This document shows, piece by piece, positions 12,752-23,611 of a DNA stretch of 64,000 nt (position 1 is its first letter; every line of letters starts with the position of its first letter). This stretch comes from Pseudofabraea citricarpa (taxonomy: Eukaryota; Ascomycota; Leotiomycetes; Helotiales; Dermateaceae): positions 806,001-870,000 of the forward strand of contig JAPWGK010000004.1 of the NCBI GenBank assembly GCA_029641185.1. The letters are read 5' to 3'. The notes below the pieces were generated by a model. It had not been told where the DNA came from. It was given only the letters and a program-made list of their open reading frames with translations, and did no database searches. A program made the translations under genes and the position numbers.

Positions 12752-15400
12752 ATGCAACGTCGTAAGCGAAACAGGACTAGTGGATGGAAAAGACGCATTG
12801 CCAAGGTATGATACCCTTCTACGCTTCGGAGCCCTTGAAAGCCGTCATTGTCTAGTACAATTAGCATAAACCACTGCTGACTTCATGACCAGTAGGCTTG
12901 TAACTTGTGTAGGAGTAAGAAGTCAAAATGTGACGGTGACAGACCAAAGTGTAAGCGGTGTAGTACATCTGGGCTGGTTTGTGTTTATGCCGACGCAGAA
13001 GAAATGTGAGGCAAAATTGAGAAAAATAGTGCTCGACTTCACAAGTGACTGACTATCCTACTTAGTACACTCACACAACGCAGACTAGCTGGCCCTTCAT
13101 CCTCAAGTGGCCATTGCGATCAGCAGCCTGGCACCGAATTCTTTACCACAAAGTTCAATTCTGCTGATGACAATGGACTCTCTTCCACGCCAGATGGCTC
13201 ACAAAGTACTAGCACAGGAACATCCAGCAATCGACAAACTCCAAAAGTTTCCCTGTTCAATGATGATGCAACTCTATCAACAATATCATTGAATTCGGAT
13301 AAGTCTCAGGGCAAAACGTCAAATGAAAACGCGGGCAAAACAGGAGTGATGCTAGTAGGTAAAAAAGGAGACCAGCAGAGATATTTTGGTACATACAGAA
13401 GAAGTCAAGAGTGGTCATCAGAGCTGACCTTAGTAGGACCTTCGTCTTTTGTCTCCATACTGTCGTCCTGTGGGCTGAGTTGGATAGAATCGCAAACAAG
13501 CGAGCCATCTTCCAGACGCTTACGGGAAATTGTTCTGCGCGGAGACACACTGCCATCTTGTTTTGTCGATTCAAATCTACAACGATCGTTTTCCCGAGAA
13601 TCAACAGTTCCGCTGCCCCCATTACCAGAGGCTCTCGCGCTGATTCAAGAATATCTCGATAATTTCAATCACGTGTTACCAATATTTCATCCTCCAACTG
13701 TTATAACACTTCTTGGACAGCAGTACTCTGAACAATCGCGAAAGCCTAGCAAAAACTCAGCATGGTGGGTGTCTTTGAATTCTATGCTAGCTGTCGCTCA
13801 AAGACGAAGGGTTGAAATTAAGCAACACCCTCTTGAAGACATGAAAAAGGTTTGGGGCTATGTACAGAATGCAATGGATGTTCTCCTTGATGTCACACTA
13901 CGAAGCCCTAGCTTGGCTTCCATACAAGCTCTGCTTGCGCTAGCGTTATTCTTCCTGGGAACTCCAGATCCCCAGACAAGCTTTTCCCTTACCGGGTGCG
14001 CTGTTCGAAATTCTCAAATCATCGGGCTGCACATTGCAGTAACACACCCAAATCTGAGTCCGGAGCTGGTCGTGCAGAGAAAACGGGTCTTCTGGGCTAG
14101 TGCTATACTGGAGCAAGCTGCATCTCATCGCGCTGGCCGGTCAGCTACACTTGCCTTACAAGACCGAGAGATCGATATCCCATCTGAAGTTGACGCTGAC
14201 CGGGTAGGTCTCGTTAGATCGTGTGATGGATCGTCGGAAGTTAATCTATTTCGCGTGATGGCTCACCTTGCGGTAATTGAATCGAAGGTTTTCCATAAAC
14301 TTTATTCTCCGAGGGTCTCTGGTAGGACGGAAAAGGATATAGCAACCATAATTGAAGATCTGGATGGAGACCTCAAAGCATATAGAGACAGCATACCAGC
14401 GTCTTTCAATGCTGATTATTTTGAAGGCGACTCATGGTTCCAGCCTTTCAACTTGGAAGTTTGCCGCGTAGAGCTCGAGTTTTACTACTGTGTCATCATC
14501 ATACATCGGATTGACGGACATCGCTCTCATTCCTTACAAAGATCAGCCACTCAAAACAGACCTGGATCAAGAGGGCAGTTGTCGACCTCTTCAAACGAAC
14601 AATGTCTTCGAGCAGCCAGGTCCATTGTCGCCATTATAAAACGTGTACCTCGCTGTGCTAAGAGTGCTTCTTGGTACGTGATAAAAAGCAATATCCGAGC
14701 TCAAGCTGACCATAATCTGAAGGATTTCCTCCTACATTTCACTTGCCGCGCTTGTAGTCTTGTTCATCAACACCCTACAGCAACCACTTGGAGCAGAAGC
14801 ACACGCAGATCTTGAAGCAATAAAGACAGTAGTACAAATCACATCAGACGTGAATACAGAAGATGTGCAGTATGTGCAGACAACAATTGCTGTGATGACA
14901 GAGTTCTTGCAGATAGCTAGCAGTGTAGTCGAGAAAGCTTCTTCTGCTGGTGCCGTTCGTATGGAGAGATTACAGCGGAATGACATTAACCGAGATAGTA
15001 GTCTATCTCAGAGCAATTCTCGGGACGGAAACTCGTGTGGTGAGTGGAACAATCCGGAATTCAATTCTTCCATACCTTTGCTTCAACATCCAAAGAACAT
15101 GGAATTCTCCTCCGCGTCTTCAGTGCAGGAAATACCCTCGCAGGCTTCGAACACACAAATCTCATACACAAACACACGAAGTGACTACAATATGCCAGAA
15201 GCAAGCCAGAACAACTTTGCAATGAATGACATAGAAAATTGGGTAACCATTCCTGCTCGCTTATATCAGTGCGCTCGCTAATTTACCATCAGTACACCGA
15301 CCCGAGTTCTACTGAATGGGCGACAGATGTCATGTCCATGTCTCTACCTTTCCCATGGGATTGGCAGGAGTTATCAGAGATGCAAGCGCAGGCATTTTAG
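12752..15400 (+). CDS. Zn2Cys6 fungal-specific transcription factor
   Basis: Exons are 12752-12805, 12896-13005, 13066-14673, 14723-15242 and 15293-15400, giving 2400 nt and 799 aa. A basic N-terminal tail (MQRRKRNRTSGWKRRIAK) is joined by the first intron to ACNLCRSKKSKCDGDRPKCK and RCSTSGLVCVYA. This gives the spacing C-x2-C-x6-C-x6-C-x2-C-x6-C of a binuclear zinc cluster that binds CGG-containing sites. A Ser/Thr-rich linker leads to the middle-homology fungal_trans domain (around LPEALALIQEYLDNFNHVLP and the hydrophobic LASIQALLALALFFLGTP). Splicing at 14674-14722 restores WISSYISLAALVVLFINTLQ, typical of this family. The protein ends in an aromatic, acidic tail (WYTDPSSTEW...FPWDWQEL) that could activate transcription. 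It may be the pathway regulator of the divergent monooxygenase; this rests on position only. Confidence 0.88.
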
Positions 15401-15670
15401 ATTAGCAATAAAATTCATTAGCATTTTGCAGTACTAGCGAGACTTTTGGGTTGTGTTGACAATCCATAGACCTCGAAGCCAGCCCACTAAGCCTTGATAC
15501 CCGATAGTATCATATTCTCTAAAGCGCCGGGTATCTAACGAAGTAAAAAAGAGAGCCCATGGATTTCGCTCATAACGCTCCAACCCCATACCCACCAACG
15601 CCGGCCCATATGTGACTTGTGCTGAACAGGAGATAATACATAGGAAGCTGATCGTTACCGTCTAGAATTT

Positions 15671-18600
15671 TCAACCCTGAGACTCAATTCTGGGTCTCTT
15701 GGCTCCTCCCCTAAATGACTCATGCGACGGCTGTTGCTTCTCAAAAGCCCTAACAATTGTCAAGACGGATTGGGCGATCATCTTAGCAATAGGAGGTGGA
15801 AGAGCCTGAAGGGCTATCTGGAACTGGCGATGATCTTTATCGAAGAAGAAAAAGTCATCAGGGAAACCCTGCAGTCTCGCAAGTTCGCGAATGGTGAGAA
15901 GATCGCCTCGAGCTATCAAGTAGTAAGTACAGCGGTCTTAACTGTCAACAAAGGGCCAAGGACTTACTGGGGTGACCTAAAGAGGTGTAACAAGGATCGA
16001 TTTGTGGTCGAAAGTCAATAGCTGTCGCGTCAAAGTTCACAACTTCTAACACTTGGCCATCTGGATTGTAACCCGTGCGATGGTTGTAAATATTGGCGGT
16101 ACCGTCGGGGAGTGCGCAGATGGAGCTTATTTCGCCATTCATATTTTCGCGCTGATTCGCAAACGACAGATCTTCTATGCGGTCTCTAATGCTAACAGGA
16201 ACTGCCCTCGAAGGTTCCACCCAGGGCGAGGCGGCGAATCGGGGGGAGCCGATCAGAGCAATGATGGTGCGATCTTGGGGAATGCCATGATCAGGGAGAT
16301 AAATCTTTCTTAAATTGACTGAACGGCCAGATTCGAGCAGCGTAAGAATAAAATTGGCGAGTCTCGGGAAGGCCTTTTCGTGAAGGATGCCAGATGGCAT
16401 AGTTACAACGACAAAAGCGTCACCCCCCAAAGTCTCCAGAACAGAGTTGCTGAGATTGTTCAGCGGATTGAGGAATTCTTTCAAACTAGTTTCCGTAGCA
16501 TCCTTATTCCCGGTCAACGAGAATCGTTCGTTAGGTCCTGTTATGAGTAACACCTTTGGGACATCGTTTGCGAAGGTTATTGGTGGAGCTAGCTTTTGGT
16601 TGGAGAAATCCTCGAAAGTAGCTTCTGGGCTAGTGTCATAAAAGCTTGCTTCTTGATATCTCGCCTTGGCTTGTTAGCAGAGAAACACAGGCTGAATTTT
16701 GTTACTGACCTTCCATGTCATATTGTCGTCCTTCGCAAAGTTAAAACCAGCAAAGACGTCAAATTCAGCTTGCACGAAACCTTCACAGGCACCCAGGACA
16801 TTTGATGTCGTGTCGTAGACAAGAGGCCTGCTGGAGTAGGGATACTGTGGGGTCTTCCGTCGAAACTTTGGTTGGAGAAGATGGGCAGCGATCGGTGTTA
16901 GGCATGTGGAGCTTGAGTCGTCTTCGTTGCGAACCGCAAAACGACAAAAGAAATCTTCTCCTTCCACAGCTTCATCGCCTTGTACCTGTTAGTATAATTT
17001 GCTAAGTAGTTTTATTGGCAAAGCTAACTCACCTTTAAACAGAGCCCGCACGTAAACAAGAGGAAATTCTGGCATGTGCATCACTCCGACGTGCTCAGCG
17101 TCGTGAAAAATATCGCCAATCTCAATGACCTCGGCATCATGCTCGGTTCCCATCTCTTTATCGTTAGTAAAATGAAGAATCAGCTCAAATTCGGGATTCT
17201 CAACCGCAGCAAATGCTGGTATCTGTGTGGCGGGTGAGTATTTGGTGACAACAAGTTGTACTGAGCTTGCATTTTCCTTTGATCCACTGAATGCGTGTAT
17301 GAAGACGATACATTCCATAGTCTTTTGAGGGGACTGCGTAGTTTTCAGAAGTAGCCGGTAATACTCGCCTTGCCTAATCGTACAATTCAGCTGTTCATGA
17401 AATAAATAGCCGCCGCCCCGATCCTGCCCCTAAATGGTTGTCAGTAGTTATTGCGATTTGAGAAAGCTCTCTGTCTTACCTGTTGCTTTAGAATACGGGT
17501 CCTGCCAAAATTCTGCAATGCGGATTGGAGCTGTGTTGTCTCCCAGGTTTTCCAAGCAGCATCTTCCTTCGGCTGTCCTGACCGAGCTGTTATTTGATCA
17601 GCTTCTGTTGCCCAACCGATGGAAGTATAAGATAAGGCACATACCTTCGATGTCGTTAGCAACTGTTTGGAACCATGTTCTTCCCGTAGAGACGCTTCTG
17701 GCTTGAGATACTGGAGCTGGGCTTGCATCATATAGATTGGAGAGCTCGGAGGGTGCTGGCTTGCTTAAAGTTGGTGAGATATTGTAATTTTCAACGGAGT
17801 TTTCCATGTCGACATCGCTATCATCGTCGTCATCAGACTCAACTGTTGGCGCCTCATATCTAAAATTAGATGGAACATTGTTGGCCGCTGGTCTTTGAGG
17901 AGATACAGTTGCACGTGCCGCCCGACTCCGCGGTCTTTCGGCTGCAGGAGGAAGGCCATAAAAAGTCTGATCGCCATGGCGAGCAACCATGGGAAAATAC
18001 CACTCCAGCGGATCCAAATTGGGGAAGATAGCTTGCTTTTCTTCCTGCGATACAAGTTGCTGAGGACAACCGCACACTGCCGTATGTTGATCGTTGATAT
18101 CTTCTTTCTGGTCGTTCCCTATTTCAGGCTGGTATTAGTCAACAACCCCATTCAGTAGACGGGCTTTTAGACAAATATGGTTGCGAACGAAAAGCTGTCT
18201 GTGTTACGAATATACTCACCTAATTTGTATAGTAAAACCTCTCTTTCCATGGAGCACTTATCCTCGCAATGGAGTATGACGACGTACTTCATCAGAGAAC
18301 CATAGCACTTGGAAAACATTTGACTTTCGTTGTCCATCCAGGTGACTTTGAGTTCGCCAACTTTATCTGTTTGCATCAATTGAACGCAAGGCATTTGTCT
18401 CAGCTTGATCTGAACATCTGAGCGAAGGGTTTTCTTCAAGTCAGTTATGAGGCTCTGGCCAAGATCTAGTCGCGTAAGGACATCGTTCAGGGCTATCTCG
18501 TATAAGTCTTCAACCACATGCTGGCAGGTAAACTCCTGAGCCTGGCCTGTCATGGAGTCAGACATGAGCTTCAAATCACAGCTTGCACCTTCGTGAATCT

Positions 18601-20240
18601 TCTTCATGTCTAGCCATCTCTCGTGAATTTTGATGACCCCACTCAGAGGCAGGAACAGAAGCTGAATCGCTTCGTGTACAGCAACGCCGCCCTTGACAAA
18701 GACAATTACGTTATTTCGAGTATGGATATTCAGCTGCATAGCTGCGCTTAGACGCCTCTTGATATTGATTGAGAAAGGCGTATCCGGAGTTGACGACACC
18801 TCAGAATTCTTGAACATTTCTGTGAGATATTCTTGCGGTGACTGGATGAGTTTAAAACGTCTAAGCAGGTTCCAGAGCGATTCCGGGAGTCTAATCGGGT
18901 CCTTGTTTAGCATTTTTCGAATCAATTCGACGTCCTAATATAATATCAGCATTGCGGTTGAGCTTCAAGTGAGAATTAACAGACCTCGGCACCAGACTTT
19001 TCTGAAAAGTAAAATCCATTGGGCGCTCGACCATGCAGGTTTTGCCAGACCATCTTGGCAATTTCTTCCTTGACAGTCTTCTCTGCGAGATGAACATCCG
19101 GTGTCTTGGGATGGTCTTTGAGCAAATTGACATATTTCTGCAGTACATGATCACCCTCTGCTTGGATTGCATGCTTCCAGATGTTGGCAAACTGATCAGC
19201 TTCATCTGCGGGGTTAGACAAGCGTTGTCTATCTCGGTTGACCTTCCCCTCTAGAAAATTATAGCCGTATTGGAGAGGGTCGTTAGAAGAGCTCGAGGAA
19301 GAGAGGCGAATACCCTTGAGGTAAATTGCACCTGAAAACTCTTTGTCAAAGACCAAATCGCCGTACTTGGTTTTTATCATAGCTGAATTGGCTGGCCGGC
19401 CGTATCCTTCGATGTCGAAAGAAACCTTCAGCCACGACAAGAAATCTTCCTTCGAGATCTTGATGCCCTTCCCCATGACCCTTCCAACCGTGACGGAAAC
19501 GTCTTCCCAGATGTGAGATGTGAGAGTCCTAGGACGCGAAGAAGCACTTGCGGCCTTCGCTCGTTGCTGGTCCAGCTTCGCTCCTTTTGGTTCTGTCACT
19601 CGGCAATGGAAGCCAGTCATCGAGTCCTTGTTCTTAAAGCCGAAGTTCAAGTAGTATGAGCTAGTACAGTATCTGACCCGATAGCCATGGCGGCTCAGGA
19701 TCAAGGCACCAACTTTGAAACCTTCGCCGTGTACTCCAGCTAGGTCTTTCTGTCCTTGTTTGGTTGTACCTCCCAGTTCCAGGTTTGCGGCGGTTAACCT
19801 GGCCTTGAAATTGGTGAACTCAATGTTACCTTTAACTTTGTCGAAGCGGATATACCCAAGTAGTTTCCGACGAGAGCTGTTGTGTTCTAGATCACTCGGG
19901 TGACGGATCGTGACGACGATCTCCTTTGCCTTTTCTGGTTCCAGCTTCGCACGGTATTGTCTAGGGCCCAGCTTGAATGATGCTAGAATACCATCTTTCC
20001 TGGGAATTTATGAGCAGCTGCAAATTTAGAGCCGCATAGGACTTACTGATTCTGAAGAAGCTCTCTGATAGCATCTTGCAAATCCCAGCCCCGAACATAG
20101 GATTTACCTAGATTCATTGGCCATATACCAGGCCGCAGTGCGTCTGCACCAGGTGCAATGACCTGCTCTTTGTGGAACTCTTCATCATCGGAGAAGTATC
20201 CTTCCTCGGTGTCGCTCGAGCGATCATTATTGCCATCCAT
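15671..20240 (-). CDS. GHKL ATPase-like / degenerate C5-DNA-methyltransferase fusion (copy A)
   Basis: Nine exons: 20047-20240, 18985-19999, 18220-18934, 17645-18118, 17480-17586, 17033-17390, 16710-16978, 15968-16664 and 15671-15912. They sum to 4071 nt, 1356 aa, with all phases consistent. Residues 55-170 carry a GHKL nucleotide-binding signature. There is an N-box AIRELLQNQKD (E60, N64, D67) and a glycine lid GVHGEGFKVG (153-162), as in MORC/Hsp90 ATPases. The usual DxGxG box is replaced by IEFTNFKA. The middle holds an acidic linker and a BAH-like segment (weak). The last ~330 residues follow C5-methyltransferase order. Motif I is GACEGF. The PCQ loop reads ITGPNERFS (1088-1090 PNE, so no catalytic Cys). 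ENV is lost. Motif VIII GIPQDR and motif IX IRELARLQGFPDDF are intact. It is probably nuclear and non-catalytic as a methyltransferase; its function is inferred only. Confidence 0.82.
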
Positions 20241-21748
20241 TGTGGCGAACAGTAGAGACTAGCAGAAGATGCGTTGCGTAGGTAGATCTGTATCTCGTGC
20301 TGTTGGATAGATCTAGCGACGGGAGAAAGCGTGGCGATACATGTAGCAATGTGAGAAAGAGACGTCTGCAACGGGGATTTAAGATGCACGAATTTGGGTC
20401 GTGGTCGTTCAAGCTCGGGCAGAAAGACCAACGGCAGTGTAAAGCAGAAAGCAGATGATGGTTGAAATGCTGAGTTGGAAGAGAAGAGGAAAGAGGAACG
20501 TGCAGTCGAAGCGTGCAAGCGCTTGAACGGGAAGATCGAAGTTTCGCGATAAGCTTAAAGGCACGAGTATAGAGAGAGGCCAAATGAGCAGTCACAAAAG
20601 CAGAGGCGTGTGATCTTGCGGAGTACTCGCAGACTCGGAATATATTTGTGTTACAGAAGAAGATTAATAAGGGGAAAGCTGGTGGGGGATGTGAGATAGA
20701 TTTGAACTATAGAAAAAGCAAACATACTCGTCCTGTTGCCTAGCCAGAACCCCGCTCTCATATGCACTGTTAGAGATCCATGTCACGGAACCAAAGCGCC
20801 AATTCAAGTCCAAAAGCCAGGGGCTGAGTGATGATGGCTCAGATTCTATCCAGAGCACGGAGGAGGCGGAGAACCTGGTGACAACTTGTAACTGTATGCA
20901 TACACCACTGGTTTTATTTTCTCAGTATGATAGGTCAACAGATATCTGATGTTAATTCTAGGGGCATTGTTGAAGAGAAGGTGGGTTCAAAGGTCTGTGG
21001 TTGACAAGGCTGTGTTGCTGTGTTGGATTGTTGGATCGTTGGATTATCGATAGCCAATCAGCAATGCCGGATCCTTCAATCCGTAACACATCCGCTGATA
21101 AAAAGCAAGCACCGCCGATGAGACCACTTTTGCAGAATGTTATAGCTTTTGCCGTAATCTCAACGACTCACAAGCAACAGCGCATTCTTTTATGCTTCTG
21201 TTAGCTTATCGACAAACGCTCAGTGCTATTTTCTCTTTGTAAGCTTTTGCATTTCCAGCATTGAAAGTGAAATTTTAAACATTCATCTCAAAGCCCCCAT
21301 GTATAAACCAAGCAAATCAAAAAAGGAGGGAGGCGATTAAGGCGCACTGCTGTTTGTAGACGGAACTTAGGAGCGATCTTGCTACTCACAACTACTCAAA
21401 ATTAAGCGAGTAGCAAAAGCATTTTAGATACATGTAAACTAATACTCTACACCAGCTTCGTATATCTCGGACATGAAATCTTTACAATCTTGGCTACAAT
21501 ATACAAAGATGACCAGCAGGATTAAACTATGAAATTTTAAGGAAGATTATATCTTTGATATCTTAGCGTCCCGCTCGCTAGAAAGAAAATATTCCAGATC
21601 CGCCCTCTTGAGATATTTAAAGAGTCTTTATATTGCGTGCCTTTTTTAAAGTAGCAGATTCACAAATCAAGACAAAACGTTACCAAGTAGTCCTAACATG
21701 AAACACGTCCATTGTCTTCCCTTTCCTAACAAGACAAGGAAAAACAAG

Positions 21749-21750
<2 letters not shown>

Positions 21751-21780
<30 letters not shown>

Positions 21781-21800
21781 AAGAAGAAGAAGAAGAAGAA
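21751..21800. repeat. (GAA)n microsatellite
   Basis: About sixteen GAA units in near-perfect tandem. They create an artificial poly-Arg reading on the plus strand. Confidence 0.95.
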
Positions 21801-22024
21801 GCAGAAGTGAACAGAGACCCCGACAGGATAACTTGCAAGAACTTCAACCCATCTTTCCCTGTCCCCTCACTCCCTTCTCCTCATTTCCCCCCAAAAAGAT
21901 AACACAAGACAAGAAAAGAGAAAAGCGAGCAGCGACCCCACATAACAAGCAGCGGGGAAATGAGAAACCGTGCCGAACGCATGTCACAACGCACGGCCTG
22001 CCTGCCTCTGCTGAGCCAAAGCCG

Positions 22025-22054
22025 GCACGGGATATGATTTACGCGCAGCCGAAG
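22025..22054 (+). repeat. 30-bp direct repeat, copy 1
   Basis: It begins GCACGGGATAT and ends GCGCAGCCGAAG. A second copy at 22487-22516 matches at 27 of 30 positions by eye. The flanks share only scattered similarity (GACAACAG...AGG), so this may be the remnant of an older local duplication. Confidence 0.7.
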
Positions 22055-22165
22055 ACTGTGTGGTGCGGCGCTGCGCTGACAGCAGGAAGACGAGTGACAA
22101 CAGAAGGTTCACAGCGAGTTTCTGTCTCCTCCTACTCGCCTGGCATATCTCAGGCCTAGCACAAA

Positions 22166-22198
22166 TCCCAAGCCCAAGCCCAAGCCCAAGCCCAAGCC
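22166..22198. repeat. (CCCAAG)n hexanucleotide repeat
   Basis: Five to six tandem CCCAAG units ending in a CCGAAG variant. Confidence 0.9.
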
Positions 22199-22486
22199 GA
22201 AGCGACGTACCTACCCAAACCAAAGCCTTCAATTCGTCAAGCGAATACAAAGACGAATGCTGACCAACGGACGTATAGTGCCAATGGCATAGGTAAGCGC
22301 GTGCGTAAACAACGATACGCTAGAGGGATCTCCTTAGCCCGCTTGAGATGAAGCCTGATATCACAGATAGGCGGGGAAATGATATACCGCTATAGTTTAC
22401 TCGGAGAGTACTCTCTACCTACCTCTGCCTGCCACCTCCGTCCGCTAGCAAGCGACAAGCGACAAGTGACAAGTGACGGGCGACAT

Positions 22487-22516
22487 GCACGGGATATTGT
22501 TTAAGCGCAGCCGAAG
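22487..22516 (+). repeat. 30-bp direct repeat, copy 2
   Basis: Partner of the copy at 22025-22054, in the same orientation about 460 bp away. The differences are three substitutions with no gaps. Confidence 0.7.
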
Positions 22517-22874
22517 TGTAACACTGACAACAGGAGGGTGAATGACAACAGGAGGTGTAAGTGTCAGAAGTAAGTAAGAGGTGAGGAGTATACACGGTAG
22601 GTGGAGCCGAGATGTAACAACGGCCGACATAGTTACATTGAAGGGGAAGAATTCTCATTGAGTCTTCCCATGTGTGAACGAACGAACGAACGGTCAGTTG
22701 GTTGACATGATTGCAACATGGAAAGATACAAGTTCATCATCATCTTTTCTCTCTCTCTCTTTCTTTCTTTCTCTCTTTCTTTAAAAAAAAGGTCATAATA
22801 TTCTTCTCTACTCTAAACCCCATCTACGCATCTACGCATCTACCCCATCCACCATCTACCATCTACCCAACCAT

Positions 22875-23611
22875 CTACGCGCCGTAAACCTTGAAGCGGT
22901 CCTCGACAGGGAGGTGCGTCTTGTCGCCGGCGCCGGCCGCGGGGGTGCCGAAGACGAGCTGGGCCTGGAGCTCCCAGTCCGGGTCGACGTTCCACTGGGC
23001 GGCCACCTTGGCGTCGATGAGCGGGTTGTAGTGCTGGAGGTTGGCGCCGAGCCCCTCGGCCTCGAGCGCCGTCCACACGGCGTACTGGTGCATGCCGTCC
23101 GACTGCGTGGCCCACGTCGGGAAGCGGTCCGCGTAGATGGCGAACTGCTTCTGCATGGCCTGGACCGACGAGCGTGCTGTGTAGAAGAGGACCTATTTCG
23201 TCAACAAATCAGCTTTTCTTCTTCTTCTTCTTCTTCTTCTTCTTCTCCCTCTTCTCTTCTTCTTTCTCTCTCTCTTTTGGAATTGCCATTGGGTTTGAAG
23301 AAGGAAAATACACATACAGTTCCGTATCCGGCTTGGAATCCGTTCAGGCGCTCTTCCGTCTTGGGGTACTGATCCGCTGGCACGACGCCCTTGAGGACGT
23401 CCTTGGTGATGTCCCACAGCTTGTCGTGCTCGCCCTTGACGAGCAGGATGACGCGCGACGACTGCGAGTTGAACGACGACGGGACGTGGAGGATGGCTTG
23501 CGTGATGATCTCCTGGATCTTGGAGTCGGGGATGGTGGATTCCTTCTTCAGCGCGTAGACGGTGCGGCGCGCGGCGACGCTGGCCAGGAAAGCTGCGGAT
23601 CCGGCTGCCAT
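22875..23611 (-). CDS. Nitroreductase family protein (fungal Hbn1/Frm2 type)
   Basis: Exons are 23318-23611 and 22875-23192, giving 612 nt and 203 aa. The start MAAGSAAFLASVAARRTVYAL gives the usual length for the fungal branch (about 200 residues). Signature segments are ARRTVYALKKESTIPDSKI with its FMN-contacting Arg, VPSSFNSQSSRVILL, LWDITKDVL and, after the intron, WATQSDGMHQYAVWTALEAE followed by GLGANLQHYNP. These proteins bind FMN and reduce nitro compounds or quinones with NAD(P)H. The yeast relatives Hbn1 and Frm2 act in lipid and oxidative-stress responses. The family assignment is firm; the substrate is unknown. The 125-nt intron is phase 0 and is filled with a CTT repeat. Confidence 0.92.
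23214..23246. repeat. (CTT)n microsatellite inside the nitroreductase intron
   Basis: Tandem CTT on the plus strand makes up the purine-rich middle of the intron as transcribed (GAA on the coding strand). Confidence 0.9.

Larger units (their letters stand above)
20241..22874. other. Intergenic, 2.6 kb, repeat-rich
   Basis: It contains the 5' flank of copy A, A+T-rich stretches around 21220-21680, a GAA microsatellite, a CCCAAG repeat, GACAAG-type repeats at about 22450-22480 and CGAA repeats at about 22678-22693. CT-rich runs near 22750-22785 and small CATCTAC repeats near 22825-22880 close to the nitroreductase stop are also present. No convincing gene is seen on either strand. Confidence 0.55.

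Noticed and set aside
17391..17430. Possible frameshift making GHKL copy A a pseudogene
   Set aside because: An in-phase acceptor 39 nt downstream gives an intact frame that aligns with copy B, so no frameshift is needed.
21698..22159. Plus-strand open frame with a long poly-Arg tract
   Set aside because: The Arg run is simply the GAA microsatellite read in one frame. The rest has no domain or codon signal.
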